This document shows, piece after piece, positions 24,844-34,308 of a DNA stretch of 64,000 nt. Source of the DNA: Belliella baltica DSM 15883. Its GTDB lineage: Bacteria; Bacteroidota; Bacteroidia; Cytophagales; Cyclobacteriaceae. Location of the stretch: positions 2,191,501 to 2,255,500 of the forward strand of contig NC_018010.1 of the NCBI RefSeq assembly GCF_000265405.1, read 5' to 3'. Position numbers and translations under genes: made by a program. The notes under the pieces are model-generated. The model was not told where the DNA came from. It did no database searches and saw only the letters and a list, made by a program, of their open reading frames with translations. How positions within the stretch are numbered: the stretch's first letter is position 1; every line of letters starts with the position of its first letter.

Positions 24844-25932
24844 TTAATCTACGAGCCAAATGTATTCTCCATACCCTTCTTTTTCCATATCTTCCTTGGC
24901 TACAAAGCGCATAGCCGCAGAATTCATACAATATCTAAGTTGAGTTGGTTTAGGACCATCATAGAAAACATGACCAAGGTGGGAATTTCCAAGTTTGCTC
25001 CTTACTTCTACCCTTAGCATTCCATATTCATTATCTATCGGCTTATCTATTAGCTTCGCATCTATAGGTTTTGTGAAACTTGGCCAACCTGAATAAGACT
25101 CGTATTTGTCTTTTGAACTAAATAATGGTGCTCCAGATACGATACATACGTAAATTCCCTTTTCTTTATTTTCGTTGTAAGTGTTCGAAAAGGCAATTTC
25201 TGTAGCATTATTCATCGTGACTTCATATTGTAAGTCACTTAATTTCTTCTTTAAAACAGAGTCAGAAGGTTTTACGAATTTTTCTTCTTGGTTCACTTGC
25301 CAATGTTCTGCAATAAATGCATCCCTACCTGAACCTTTTCTGTATGCGTAGTATTCTTCAGGATTCTTTTTATAATAATCTTGATGATAATCTTCTGCAG
25401 GATAAAATTCATCATACTTGATTATTGGTGTAACAATTGGCTTATCGAATTTCCCTGATTTATCTAGTCTTTTTTTAGATGATTCAGCGACTTGCTTTTG
25501 GGTATTATCATGGAAAAATATGGCGGACTCGTACTGGCTACCTCTGTCATAGAATGAACCTCCAGCATCCGTTGGGTCAAATTGTTTCCAAAAAATATCT
25601 ATAATTTCAGAATAGCTGATTACCTCAGGGTTGAATTTAATTTGAACAGCTTCTTTATGACTTGTTTTTCCGGAACTGACATCAGAATACGTAGGGTTTT
25701 TTTCTTTTCCTCCAGAATACCCAGAGATTACTGAAACTATCCCATCAATTCCTTCAAATGGAGCCTCAATACACCAAAAACAGCCTCCTGCAAAAGTGGC
25801 TAGCTCAACTGGACCTGTGTAAGTTTCTTCTAAATGTATTTTTTCTTCATTTTTTGCTTCAGAGCATGAAATTAAACTCAAGCTTAATGCTTGTATCAAG
25901 AAGATAAGGATGATTTGATATGTATTTTTCAT
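24844..25932 (-). CDS. msrAB: Methionine sulfoxide reductase MsrA-MsrB fusion, lipoprotein
   Basis: A 362-residue bifunctional repair enzyme that reduces both methionine sulfoxide epimers. The signal ends at a lipobox (SLISC, Cys23), so it is probably anchored facing the periplasm. MsrA occupies about 42-215 with the catalytic GGCFWC (Cys51). MsrB occupies about 225-360 with the nucleophile in [11 protein letters not shown] (Cys335). The first zinc-binding CXXC of many MsrB proteins is reduced to CIVS, so this domain probably lacks structural zinc, as in some known subfamilies. No thioredoxin domain is fused; an exported reductant would be needed. Confidence 0.93.
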   Translation of the reverse strand: MKNTYQIILIFLIQALSLSLISCSEAKNEEKIHLEETYTGPVELATFAGGCFWCIEAPFEGIDGIVSVISGYSGGKEKNPTYSDVSSGKTSHKEAVQIKFNPEVISYSEIIDIFWKQFDPTDAGGSFYDRGSQYESAIFFHDNTQKQVAESSKKRLDKSGKFDKPIVTPIIKYDEFYPAEDYHQDYYKKNPEEYYAYRKGSGRDAFIAEHWQVNQEEKFVKPSDSVLKKKLSDLQYEVTMNNATEIAFSNTYNENKEKGIYVCIVSGAPLFSSKDKYESYSGWPSFTKPIDAKLIDKPIDNEYGMLRVEVRSKLGNSHLGHVFYDGPKPTQLRYCMNSAAMRFVAKEDMEKEGYGEYIWLVD

Positions 25933-26201
25933 AAATTACTTCGTTGTTTTATAGACAATTGAAAAAAGGCATGATTTTCGATATTGCAACTCTCAATTGT
26001 AAATGACTATGATTTCAAAACCGTTATAATCTAAGATTGTTTTTATCATGTGAATCATAATGATGTGAACACATACGAGGACAAAATGATTTGAGTTTAT
26101 AGCTGAAAAAGTAAATTCACAATTTTATTTAAAATTAACATTCATTAAAGATCAAGAAGAAGCCTATTATTAAAGCTTATGTTTCCTTAAACTCACCCCT
26201 T

Positions 26202-26780
26202 ATGAACAGACTTAGCAAAATCACCTTTATTGCCCTGATATTTTTTACAATTTCTGTTTCTTCTTTTGCACAATCCAACTCTGGTTGGGGGATCAAAGGA
26301 GGTCTGAATTACAACTCAAACGGAAAATACTTTAGAGATGCAGAATTCGTCTTAAGTGATCCTTTAAACAATTGGGGATATAATCTTGGACTTTTCGGGA
26401 AATTTGAAGCAGGTCCTCTATTTGTAAGGCCTGAATTGGTGTATACCCAATTGAATTCTGATATCAATAATGTTCAGTTTAGAACTGAAAGATTAGATAT
26501 CCCTGTTTTAGTCGGGTTAAACGTTCTTGGACCAGTGGTTTCTGTATTTGCAGGACCAGCCTTGCATTATACTATTGAGGATGATTTGAAATCTTTCGGA
26601 TATGAAAAATACAACCTGGGTTATCAGTTTGGGATTGGCTTAAATTTTAATAGTCTTGGACTTGATCTTAGATATGAGAGAGAACTTAACGATCAAAATA
26701 TCAACATTGATAATGTTTTTACCGGGGACGGTGATTTTAAATATCAACAAATCACCCTTAATATGAGTATTAAGTTTTAA
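26202..26780 (+). CDS. Outer-membrane beta-barrel protein (PorT-like fold)
   Basis: A 192-residue exported protein. A signal peptide (FIALIFFTISVSSFA) is followed by the OMP_b-brl_2 type start WGIKGGLNYNSNGKYF and alternating strands through to LDLRYERELND and a C-terminal ITLNMSIKF, which ends in phenylalanine as barrel proteins often do. Small eight-strand barrels of this kind are abundant in Bacteroidota, and specific roles are rarely known. The gene stands alone and is closed by a terminator at 26814-26851. Confidence 0.85.
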   Translation: MNRLSKITFIALIFFTISVSSFAQSNSGWGIKGGLNYNSNGKYFRDAEFVLSDPLNNWGYNLGLFGKFEAGPLFVRPELVYTQLNSDINNVQFRTERLDIPVLVGLNVLGPVVSVFAGPALHYTIEDDLKSFGYEKYNLGYQFGIGLNFNSLGLDLRYERELNDQNINIDNVFTGDGDFKYQQITLNMSIKF

Positions 26781-26813
26781 GAGTATATAATAATTGATAT
26801 CTCAAAATCACTT

Positions 26814-26853
26814 AAAAAGAGGTTAGAAACTAACGATTTCAATCTCTTTTTTT
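26814..26853 (+). terminator. Intrinsic terminator after the outer-membrane barrel gene
   Basis: An 11-bp stem with one G-U pair (aaaaagaggtt 26814-26824 with 26841-26851) extends inward by gaaa/tttc and is followed by T's through 26853. It lies 34 bp after the stop. Confidence 0.78.
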
Positions 26854-26998
26854 ATTTAGTGCATTTTTTTTTAGTCATTTCAATTGATTTTACCTTTTAT
26901 GTTGACCAATCAAACCTATTTAATTCCGATTATAGAGTGATGTTTTGATGAGGACTTTGCAGCCTGTATTTTTAGATTAGCTAAAACATCTAATCACT

Positions 26999-29695
26999 AT
27001 GAAAAAAATATACTTATCGCTGCTTATATTGATGACTTTTACAGTCAGTATAGCACAGCAAATCCCTTCTCCAAAAGAACATTTTGGTTTTAATATTGGG
27101 GATGATTATAAATTGGCGACTTATGAAGCCACAGATGATTATTTTAGAAAGGTAGCTGAGCTTTCTGATAGAGTCAAATTTGTAGAGATAGGTCCAACAG
27201 AAGAAGGCAGGCAAATGCCAATGATGATTGTGACTTCTCCTGAAAATCATAAAATGCTTGATCGATATAAGGAAATCTCGCAAAAACTTGGTAGAGCTGA
27301 AATTTCAGAAGCAGAAGCAAAAAAATTATCTATTGAAGGAAAGCCAGTTGTCTGGATTGATGGTGGGCTGCACTCGACAGAGACTGTTGCTTCTCATCAA
27401 TTAATAGAGACATATTATCAATTGGTATCTAGAAATGATGAAGAAACACTTCAGTTATTAGATGATTTGATTATTCTATTGGTGCAAGTGAATCCAGATG
27501 GACAAGAAATTGTAACCAATTGGTACATGGGGCAGGAAGATCCTGAAAAAAGAAATATGCGTGGACCATACATGTATCAAAAATATGTAGGACACGATAA
27601 TAACAGAGATTTTTTCATGAATAACATGAAGGAATCAACGAATATTTCTCTTCAGCAGTATGTAGAGTGGATCCCTCAAATCATTTACAACCATCATCAA
27701 ACTTCACCTGCGGGAACAGTAGTAGCAGGGCCTCCTTATAGAGATCCTTTCAATCATGTTTTTGATCCTTTGATTATGACAAGTTTGGATGGAGTGGGAG
27801 CTGCTATGATCAATAGATTGAATGCTGAAGATAAGCCGGGTTATACCCGTTTAAGTGGTTCTGTATTTTCATCTTGGTGGAATGGAGGATTAAGAACTAC
27901 ACCATATTTTCATAACATTATTGGCATTTTGACAGAGACTACTGGGAGTCCAACACCATCAGAGATTCCTTTAGTGCCTGAAAGGTTGATTCCAACACAT
28001 GCTACCCCCTTTCCAGTAGAGCCGCAAGCTTGGAATTTTAAAAAGTCTATTGATTATTCGGTTTCGATGAATTATGCTGTCTTAGATTATGCTAGAAGAA
28101 ATGCAGATGCCTTGCTCTTCAATATCTATAAGATGGGTAAGAATGCTATCGATAAAGGTAATACAGATACTTGGACCAAGTATCCCAAAAGATCTGCTGC
28201 TATCACTGAAGCTTACAATGCAGATATGGAAAATGAGGGAAGTCAGGGAAGAAGAGGACGAATTCCAACCGAATATTTTGACAAAGTTTTTAAAGATTCC
28301 AATTTAAGAGATCCAAGAGGATTTATACTTTCTGCTGATCAAACGGATTTTCCTACAGCAGTCAAATTTATCAATGCCCTTATAAAATCCGGTGTTGCTG
28401 TGCACAAGGCTACAGCAGATTTTACAGTAAATGGAAAGTCATATCCGCAAGGATCTTACATAGTAAAAACCGCACAGGCTTTTAGACCACACGTCTTAGA
28501 TATGTTTGAACAGCAGGATCATCCAAATGATTTCCAGTTTCCAGGAGGTCCCCCAGTAAGACCTTATGATGCTGCAGGTTGGACTTTAGCATTTTCAATG
28601 GGTGTAGAATTCGATAGGATTTTAGATGGCTTTGATGGTCCCTTTCAGAAATTAGCTTATGGTGAAATCCAACCTATGCCTGCTCAGATTTTGGAGGCTG
28701 GATCTGGTTACCTATTAGATGCCAGAGTGAATAACTCATTTATTGCAGCCAATGACTTACTAAAAGCTGGAATAACTGTTCATAGAACAACAGGTGAAGT
28801 TGATGGTATGCCAGCAGGATCATTCTTTGTGCCTTCCAAAGGAAGGACTATTTTGCACAAAGCAGCCAAAGAATATGGCATAGATCCAAAAGCGGCATCG
28901 AAACCAAGTGGAACTAGTAAAGTGACTCCTTCAAGAATTGCTTTGTTTGATTACTACGGCGGTTCAATGCCATCTGGCTGGGTAAGATGGATGTTGGAGC
29001 AATATAATTTTCCATTCCAAGTAGTTTATCCACAAGAAATAGATAAGGGAAATCTAAATGATAAATATGATGTGATCTTGTTCATTGGTGGTGGAATTCC
29101 AAGTTTAGGAAATTCATCCTCTCGTAATCAAGCCGATCCTGATGAAATAGATCCAAAATACCATCCACTTTTGGGAACACTATCTACAGATACTTCCATT
29201 CCAGCAATAAAGAATTTTATGGAAAATGGAGGGAAAGTTGTTGCGGTTGGAGCTGCCACTACTTTAGCATATCATTTGGATTTACCAGTGAAAAATGCAC
29301 TAGTAGAGACCACTGCTGATGGTAAAGAGAGAAATCTAACTGGAGATAAGTATTATATTCCTGGTAGCATTCTTAAAGCAAATATAGATCAACAAAACCC
29401 AGTTAATTTAGGGATGCCATCCAAAGCGAATATGGTATTTAATAATTCGCCTGTTTTCAAATTGACAGATGAAGCATTTGCAAAAGGTGTCAAAGCTCTG
29501 GCATGGTTTGATGAAACTTCTCCGCTTGTCAGTGGATGGGCATGGGGAGAAGACTATTTGAAAAATGGCGTGGTAGCCTTTGAAGCTCCTGTTGGGAAAG
29601 GAAAGCTTTACGCCTTCGGTCCTGAGATTACCTTCCGTGCTCAATCACATGGTACTTTCAAAATGCTCTTCAACAACTTATACCAGACTAAATAA
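26999..29695 (+). CDS. Secreted M14-family zinc carboxypeptidase
   Basis: An 898-residue exported metallopeptidase. A signal peptide (IYLSLLILMTFTVSIA) precedes the M14 catalytic domain at about 30-350. Zinc ligands are H125 and E128 in DGGLHSTETV and a histidine of NHHQTSP (about 232-233); VNPDGQE and MRGPYM are typical supporting blocks. The later part (about 420-898) has a Rossmann/GATase-like look, including YDVILFIGGGIPSLGNSS and GGKVVAVGAATTLAYHL. Large M14 proteins with such tails are common in Bacteroidota and probably digest external peptides. Monocistronic, with a strong terminator downstream. Confidence 0.92.
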   Translation: MKKIYLSLLILMTFTVSIAQQIPSPKEHFGFNIGDDYKLATYEATDDYFRKVAELSDRVKFVEIGPTEEGRQMPMMIVTSPENHKMLDRYKEISQKLGRAEISEAEAKKLSIEGKPVVWIDGGLHSTETVASHQLIETYYQLVSRNDEETLQLLDDLIILLVQVNPDGQEIVTNWYMGQEDPEKRNMRGPYMYQKYVGHDNNRDFFMNNMKESTNISLQQYVEWIPQIIYNHHQTSPAGTVVAGPPYRDPFNHVFDPLIMTSLDGVGAAMINRLNAEDKPGYTRLSGSVFSSWWNGGLRTTPYFHNIIGILTETTGSPTPSEIPLVPERLIPTHATPFPVEPQAWNFKKSIDYSVSMNYAVLDYARRNADALLFNIYKMGKNAIDKGNTDTWTKYPKRSAAITEAYNADMENEGSQGRRGRIPTEYFDKVFKDSNLRDPRGFILSADQTDFPTAVKFINALIKSGVAVHKATADFTVNGKSYPQGSYIVKTAQAFRPHVLDMFEQQDHPNDFQFPGGPPVRPYDAAGWTLAFSMGVEFDRILDGFDGPFQKLAYGEIQPMPAQILEAGSGYLLDARVNNSFIAANDLLKAGITVHRTTGEVDGMPAGSFFVPSKGRTILHKAAKEYGIDPKAASKPSGTSKVTPSRIALFDYYGGSMPSGWVRWMLEQYNFPFQVVYPQEIDKGNLNDKYDVILFIGGGIPSLGNSSSRNQADPDEIDPKYHPLLGTLSTDTSIPAIKNFMENGGKVVAVGAATTLAYHLDLPVKNALVETTADGKERNLTGDKYYIPGSILKANIDQQNPVNLGMPSKANMVFNNSPVFKLTDEAFAKGVKALAWFDETSPLVSGWAWGEDYLKNGVVAFEAPVGKGKLYAFGPEITFRAQSHGTFKMLFNNLYQTK

Positions 29696-29721
29696 GAGGA
29701 AATAATTATTTCAAAACTAAA

Positions 29722-29762
29722 ACTAAAAAGAGCTTTTCAGTAAAGAAAAAGCTCTTTTTAGT
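29722..29762. terminator. Bidirectional intrinsic terminator
   Basis: A perfect 16-bp stem (29722-29737 with 29747-29762) around a 9-nt loop, with A and T runs inside the arms, lies between the convergent M14 and OmpA genes. It can serve both. Confidence 0.88.
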
Positions 29763-29800
29763 TTAATCTAAAATCTAAAATCTCAGATTTAGAATTCTCC

Positions 29801-30652
29801 TTACTCTGATTCCATTAAAGCAAAGAACTTATCCAAATCAGGGATAATCACAATGCGTGTTCTTCTATTTTTAGCCATATTTTCAGGACTATCATTTTCA
29901 ACTAGAGGCATGTAACTGCTTCTTCCTGCGGCGATTAATTTTTCAGGAGCCACATTATATTTAGTTTCTAATGCTCTCACAATGGAAGTCGCACGCTTCA
30001 CGCTTAAGTCCCAGTTGTCTTGCAATACCGCAGTATTGATACTTCTCGGGTCTGTATGTCCTTCGATCATCACTTCCATACTTGGTTCGGAATTGATTAC
30101 TTCTGACAATTTTTTGAGCAAACCGTCAGCTTTTTTACTTACAACATAGCTTCCGGTATTGAAAAGTAGTCTGTCAGATACCGAAATCATCACTACAGTT
30201 TTGTCGATATCTATTTGGATATCTTCATTTTCCTCTGCTGAACCATCTGAAATTGATTTTTTCAAATTATAAGAAATAGCAAGATTTACTGAGTCTTCCA
30301 TTGTTTTAGCATTTCTGAGATCTTCTGGATCTACATTGGCAAGAGTGGCTTGTAAGCTTTCTCTGCTGTTATTCGACATTGGAACTGCTCCGTCTATACT
30401 GAATTTTGCGTCGTTGGTTTCTCGAAGCGAATTGATTTTTGCATTGTACTCTTCGACTCTTTTTTCTATTCTGGAAAATCTTTCTTCAAGAATTCTTTTT
30501 TCCTCTTCCAATTTCTCTTTTTCAGCGGTAGTCTCAGCAAGATGGAAGGAGGTGGTGTTTAAATCATTTTCTAATGCTACATATTTCTTTTTAGAAACAC
30601 AGGAGGCCATCAATGCACTCGATACAATGGTTATTAAAATAATTCTTTTCAT
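29801..30652 (-). CDS. OmpA-family lipoprotein
   Basis: A 283-residue envelope protein. The ATG at 30652 gives a lipoprotein signal (MKRIILITIVSSALMASC); a frame extension to 30694 does not. Residues about 25-95 form a coiled coil (TTAEKEKLEEEKRILEERFS). The C-terminal OmpA domain (about 160-270) contains LLFNTGSYVV, VMIEGHTDPRSI and NWDLSVKRATSIVRAL with the diaminopimelate-binding Asp and Arg, plus NRRTRIVIIP. It should tether the outer membrane to peptidoglycan. No barrel domain is present. Confidence 0.9.
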   Translation of the reverse strand: MKRIILITIVSSALMASCVSKKKYVALENDLNTTSFHLAETTAEKEKLEEEKRILEERFSRIEKRVEEYNAKINSLRETNDAKFSIDGAVPMSNNSRESLQATLANVDPEDLRNAKTMEDSVNLAISYNLKKSISDGSAEENEDIQIDIDKTVVMISVSDRLLFNTGSYVVSKKADGLLKKLSEVINSEPSMEVMIEGHTDPRSINTAVLQDNWDLSVKRATSIVRALETKYNVAPEKLIAAGRSSYMPLVENDSPENMAKNRRTRIVIIPDLDKFFALMESE

Positions 30653-30843
30653 AAGTTGGTTTTGTTTTAATTTCGAGAGCAAATTCAAAAACAAAGCCAG
30701 TGTAAATTATGCTGTTGTTTCAGACCTATAATTGTCAAAAAACTAGAGTATTTAGTTGTAAAATTATGGTTATTAAGTGTATCAAATAGTGAAGATTTTT
30801 TTCTAAGTAGCTCGCTTATATTGAATTATTGTCTTAGTCAAAA

Positions 30844-32793
30844 CTAAAATTTCAAAATATACTCTTGAAGGTTTTCTGCTCTTTCTAAATTCAGTTTTTT
30901 TCTTAATCTATATCTTGCGATTTCCACTCCACGAACTGAAATGTTCATCAAATATGCAATTTCTTTGGTACTCAGATTCATCCTCAAATAAGCGCTCAAT
31001 TTAATTTCCTGTGGACTAAGGCTTGCATATTCTTTTTTGAATCTGGACATAAAATCTCCATGTACTTGGTCAAAATGAATTTCAAATTGTTCCCAATCTT
31101 GATCCCGGGCGATATTTTTCTCTATATTTTTGATTACCTTCTGAATCTCATTTTTAACCTCCTGATTTTTACTTTTCTTGGTTATACTGTTGAGATTATT
31201 TTGCATGTGATCTATAAATCCATTTTTTGTAATAAGATGCATTGTCGCAGTTGCCAACTCTTTGTCTTTTATAGAAATTTCTTGTTTGAGCTTTTCAGTT
31301 CTCAACTTTTCTATTTCAGCTTGCGTGATTTTCAATTCAGATTCTTTTTCTTCAATGACTTTCCTTGAAGCTGTTTTTAGACGTTGAGCTTTCTGTTGAT
31401 ACCTTTTTTCAATCAACCTGTAAATCAAAAATATCCCAACAACTACTAAGAGAAAATATATAAAGTACGCAAGTGCACTTCTATACCAAGGAGGTGAAAT
31501 TTTGAATGAATAGCTTGCTGCAGGACTGATTTCACCATATAGATTTCTAGTTTTTACATGAAATGTATATTCTCCTTCTCTCAAGTTGGTATATGCCTTC
31601 TCGCTTTTGTCAACCCAATCTCCATAATTTTCCTCTAGGCCTTCAAGCCAATATTGAAATCTTAATTCTTTCTCATTATTTGGTATTGGATTGCTACTTT
31701 CAAAGCGAATATTAGCTTTGTTGTAGGCTATTCTTGGTATTTGATCCGATGATTGGAAGTGCCGCAAGTTGTTTTCTGTAAGAGAGCTTCCATGAAAAAG
31801 CAGAGAATCTGATGGCCCAGTAAGGTAAACCGCTCTTATTAATGTTGGGAAATTGGAGGCTTGGTAATTGTTTTCATTTAAGTTGAATGTAATAAATCCT
31901 TCATTTGCCCCAAATAATATTTGATTCCCCTGAATACTTGAAATATTTTGGAGATCATCATTTAGGAGCGGAAGAAGTTGATTAAATACTTGATAGATTT
32001 TTTTAAAACTTCCATCTACTCTTTTTTCTAAAACACCAATTTCAGTTTCTCCAATAAAATGAATATTCCCCACTTGATCCTCTTTTAAAAAGTGAGCTAA
32101 AAAACCATTGTCAAAATAGGGTTGAAAAAAATCATCTCTTTCAAATCTAGAAGTTTCTTCATTGAATTTAAAAATTCCAGCCTGGGTAGTGAAAACAAGC
32201 CTGTTATTGATTTTCCAGACATTGTTGAGTACACTAGTTGGAAGTCCTGATTCAGGGCCAAAATACTCTACGTTTACGTTTTCTTTTTGGCTGTCTAATT
32301 CTAGTCGGTATAGCCCCTTATATCCATGAGCTACCCAGATATAGCCTCTGTCATCTTGTTCTATAATTCTGCTTGACTCGTTGAAACCTTTAATTTCTCT
32401 AAGATATTCGATTCCTGATGGTTTTTTTTCATAAAGATGCAAGCCAGTATAGCTTCCGACAAGAATCAAGCTCGAACTTCCTTTTAGGTTTTGAAAATTC
32501 CAAATTCCTGTTGGCCCTTCAATTTTCTCGGCGCGATTATTTTTTAGGATAAATGCGCCATCGTTATGAGCTATTAATATTTCATTGTGAATCGATTTAA
32601 TTTGATACACTTGACCAGTTGAATTTGGGATCATCCTTATTGCTGACCAAGTACCTTGATTTTGCTCTTGAAAATAAACACCATTGTTGGTGCCAAAATA
32701 AAGTTTGTCATTGTTGAAGTAAGCACTATATCCTGTGCCCGTTAAACCTGAAAACTGATTGATTTTTCTAAATGGAAGACCAAGTTGTACCAT
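30844..32793 (-). pseudogene. Triple-tyrosine (Y_Y_Y)/LuxR-type regulator, N-terminally truncated
   Basis: The frame encodes 649 residues: the rest of a beta-propeller sensor (repeats such as KLYFGTNNGVYF and LVFTTQAGIFKF), a Y_Y_Y domain (about 365-430, YWLEGLEENYGDWVDKSEKA), one transmembrane helix (YFIYFLLVVVGIFLIYRLI), a coiled coil and a C-terminal LuxR-type HTH (LSTKEIAYLMNISVRGVEIA). Intact relatives are usually about 900-1000 residues with a signal peptide. Here no signal is present, an in-frame TGA lies directly before the ATG, and the upstream DNA is a GH16 gene fragment. I infer that about 300 residues were deleted. Such regulators often control carbohydrate loci. A leftover protein without a signal is unlikely to sense anything. 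Confidence 0.8.
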
Positions 32794-32940
32794 TCAGCGG
32801 CAATGGATGAATTCAGAAAACCATTCTTCCTTTTGATCAATCTAGCTGTTGGTGGAAACTGGCCGGGAAGTCCTGATGACTCTACTGTATTTCCTCAGCA
32901 AATGGCAGTGGATTATGTGAGAGTATTTGAGAAAAATTAA
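32791..32940 (+). pseudogene. C-terminal remnant of a GH16 beta-glucanase (laminarinase-like)
   Basis: About 49 codons in one frame ending TAA at 32938-32940 read HSAAMDEFRKPFFLLINLAV, then GGNWPGSPDDSTVFPQQM and AVDYVRVFEKN. This is the conserved C-terminal end of bacterial GH16 endo-1,3-beta-glucanases (LAVGG.WPGSPD...FPQ.M.VDYVRVY). No start or catalytic ExDxxE motif remains, and upstream sequence switches directly into the antisense of the truncated regulator. Its own terminator survives at 32976-33012. The gene is dead; it marks a deletion breakpoint between about 32776 and 32800. Confidence 0.85.
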
Positions 32941-32975
32941 TAAACCTATGTAAATCTGAAGGTATTCAGAGTAAC

Positions 32976-33012
32976 AAAAATGGTTGTGGCGGATATTTCA
33001 CAGCCATTTTTT
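32976..33012. terminator. Terminator of the lost GH16 gene, also serving the VOC gene
   Basis: A 13-bp stem with one G-U pair (32976-32988 with 32999-33011) and flanking A and T runs on both sides. It lies 35 bp after the GH16 stop and touches the stop codon of the convergent VOC gene. Confidence 0.75.
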
Positions 33013-33424
33013 ATTTCGTCCTACCTTCTACAATCTTATCGTATTCAAGGTCATTGGCCTCCCATAATTCTACCTTATTCCCTTCCATATCAAGAATATG
33101 AACAAATTTCCCGTATTCAAATGCGGCAATTTCGTCCAAAATCTCAACGCCTTCCTTGGCTAACTGATCAACTAATTTTTCGAGATTTTCCACTCTGTAG
33201 TTGATGATAAAATCTCTTTTTGAATCTTTAAAAATTTCACTTTGCTCTGTAGCAGGACTCCATTGAGAGAAGCCTTTTTGCTCAGGATGATCAGCTTGTC
33301 TCCATTCAAAATTCGTCCCATAAGCATCTGTATCAAAACCTAGATGTGTTTTATACCAATTTTTTATTTCAATAGGATTCTTGCATTTGAAGAAAATCCC
33401 TCCAATTCCTGTCACCTTTTTCAT
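33011..33424 (-). CDS. VOC-superfamily (glyoxalase/bleomycin-resistance fold) protein
   Basis: A 137-residue protein with two beta-alpha-beta-beta-beta modules: ITGIGGIFFKCKNP-type start (here VTGIGGIFFKCKNPIEIKNW, then YKTHLGFD) and FVHILDMEGNKVELWEAND, whose E serves as metal ligand in many relatives. Substrate is unknown. The ATG at 33424 starts at the usual place; a longer frame to 33454 adds ten unlikely residues. It is convergent with the GH16 remnant and sits beside the repeat-rich kilobase. Confidence 0.85.
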   Translation of the reverse strand: MKKVTGIGGIFFKCKNPIEIKNWYKTHLGFDTDAYGTNFEWRQADHPEQKGFSQWSPATEQSEIFKDSKRDFIINYRVENLEKLVDQLAKEGVEILDEIAAFEYGKFVHILDMEGNKVELWEANDLEYDKIVEGRTK

Positions 33425-33589
33425 AAATTCCTTTTTAACGATTTGGCTGGGCAAGTTAATGTTTTTGTGTAATCAAAGGACTTAATATTTCTGTTAAAAT
33501 GATTTTGAGATACATGATTTATGTTCGTTTGCAAGAAATTTATCGATCTCAAAGCGGATCACATCTCTCAATACTTGTGCGTCCAGGCA

Positions 33590-33960
33590 TAACCGTGGGT
33601 GAAACCCGTGGATTTCGAAACGAAACTACCATCCTCAAAGACCGCAGAGGGAGTCAAACTTTTGTACGTAAAAGTTCAACCCCTCACGGGGTTGTTGCCA
33701 CTCATTATTATTCATCTTTTTCCCCAGGTTTCACCTAGTGCTATTGAAAAGTTTGATCCTTTTAGGATCGGAATGCAACTTCCATATTTTGGTAAATTAC
33801 CGACGCCGATAGGTGTCAAACCTCTCAATAACCGCGGGTGAAACCCGTGGAACACGAAATAATTCCACTATCCCCATCGACCCCGAACGTGGTCAAACAT
33901 TTCCTATCTCCTAAAGGGTACTTCATAAGTGGAGGGGGGTACTTCCTAAGTACCCCCACC
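33590..33960. repeat. Mosaic of short hairpin (REP-like) repeats
   Basis: No gene is credible here. A string of short imperfect palindromes is present: 33593-33611 (ccgtgggt gaa acccgtgg, paired with G-U), 33677-33694 (caacccc tcac ggggttg), 33755-33769 (gatcct ttt aggatc), 33832-33850 (second copy of the first unit, ccgcgggt gaa acccgtgg), and 33935-33957 (10-bp perfect stem around cct). Comparable units recur at 39915-39983. This resembles the dispersed hairpin repeats found between genes in Bacteroidota. No associated REP-type (TnpA) transposase is in the window. Confidence 0.65.
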
Positions 33961-33972
33961 CACTTCGGAGGT

Positions 33973-34308
33973 GTTCGAGTTCGGCTCAGAGATGAACTTA
34001 CTGACCTTTTTGCTGATCTAGTTTGCCTTTTTGCCAAACTGCTTCACCTTTTAGGCGAACTTATTGACCTTTTTGCTGATCTAGTTCGTCTTAGAGCTTA
34101 ACTGTTGGAGCAATTTGCTGATCTAGTTCACCTTTTTGCCAAACTGCTTCACCTTTTAGGTGAACTTACTGACCTTTTTGCTAATCTAGTTCGCCTCGGA
34201 GCTTAACTGTTGGAGCATTTTGCTGATCTAGTTCACCTTTTTGCCGAACTGCTTCACCTCGGAGCTTACCCCATTGATTTTTTTATGGAACTAGTTTGTC
34301 ATAAAAAC
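33973..34308. repeat. Tandem array of sixteen 21-bp units
   Basis: Units start at 33973, 33994, 34015, 34036 and so on, every 21 bp, ending at 34308 (16 x 21 = 336 bp). Best-conserved positions are (g)a(t/a)ct(a/g)(g)tt..cct.tt..(g)c; for example gatctagttcacctttttgc at 34120 and 34225. Higher-order order is visible: units at 34057-34161 and 34162-34266 repeat as 105-bp blocks. The short core gaactagttc is self-complementary, so neighbouring units can pair. In the plus frame the units read as leucine-rich heptads such as DLVHLFA, but TAA codons at 34099 and 34204 interrupt them. The minus frame has TAG in many units. Not a CRISPR: there are no spacers. Confidence 0.85.

Noticed and set aside
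33499..33841. Two overlapping short plus-strand frames of about 80 residues in the hairpin region
   Set aside because: They cross palindromes and look like chance open frames, without any motif.
33838..34101. Plus-strand frame across the hairpin mosaic and the heptad repeats as a gene
   Set aside because: Its first half is hairpin DNA, TAA codons cut the heptads at 34099 and 34204, and no promoter or homology is evident.
33973..34308. Reading the 21-bp array as a CRISPR
   Set aside because: Units are contiguous with no unique spacers, are imperfect, and no cas genes are nearby.
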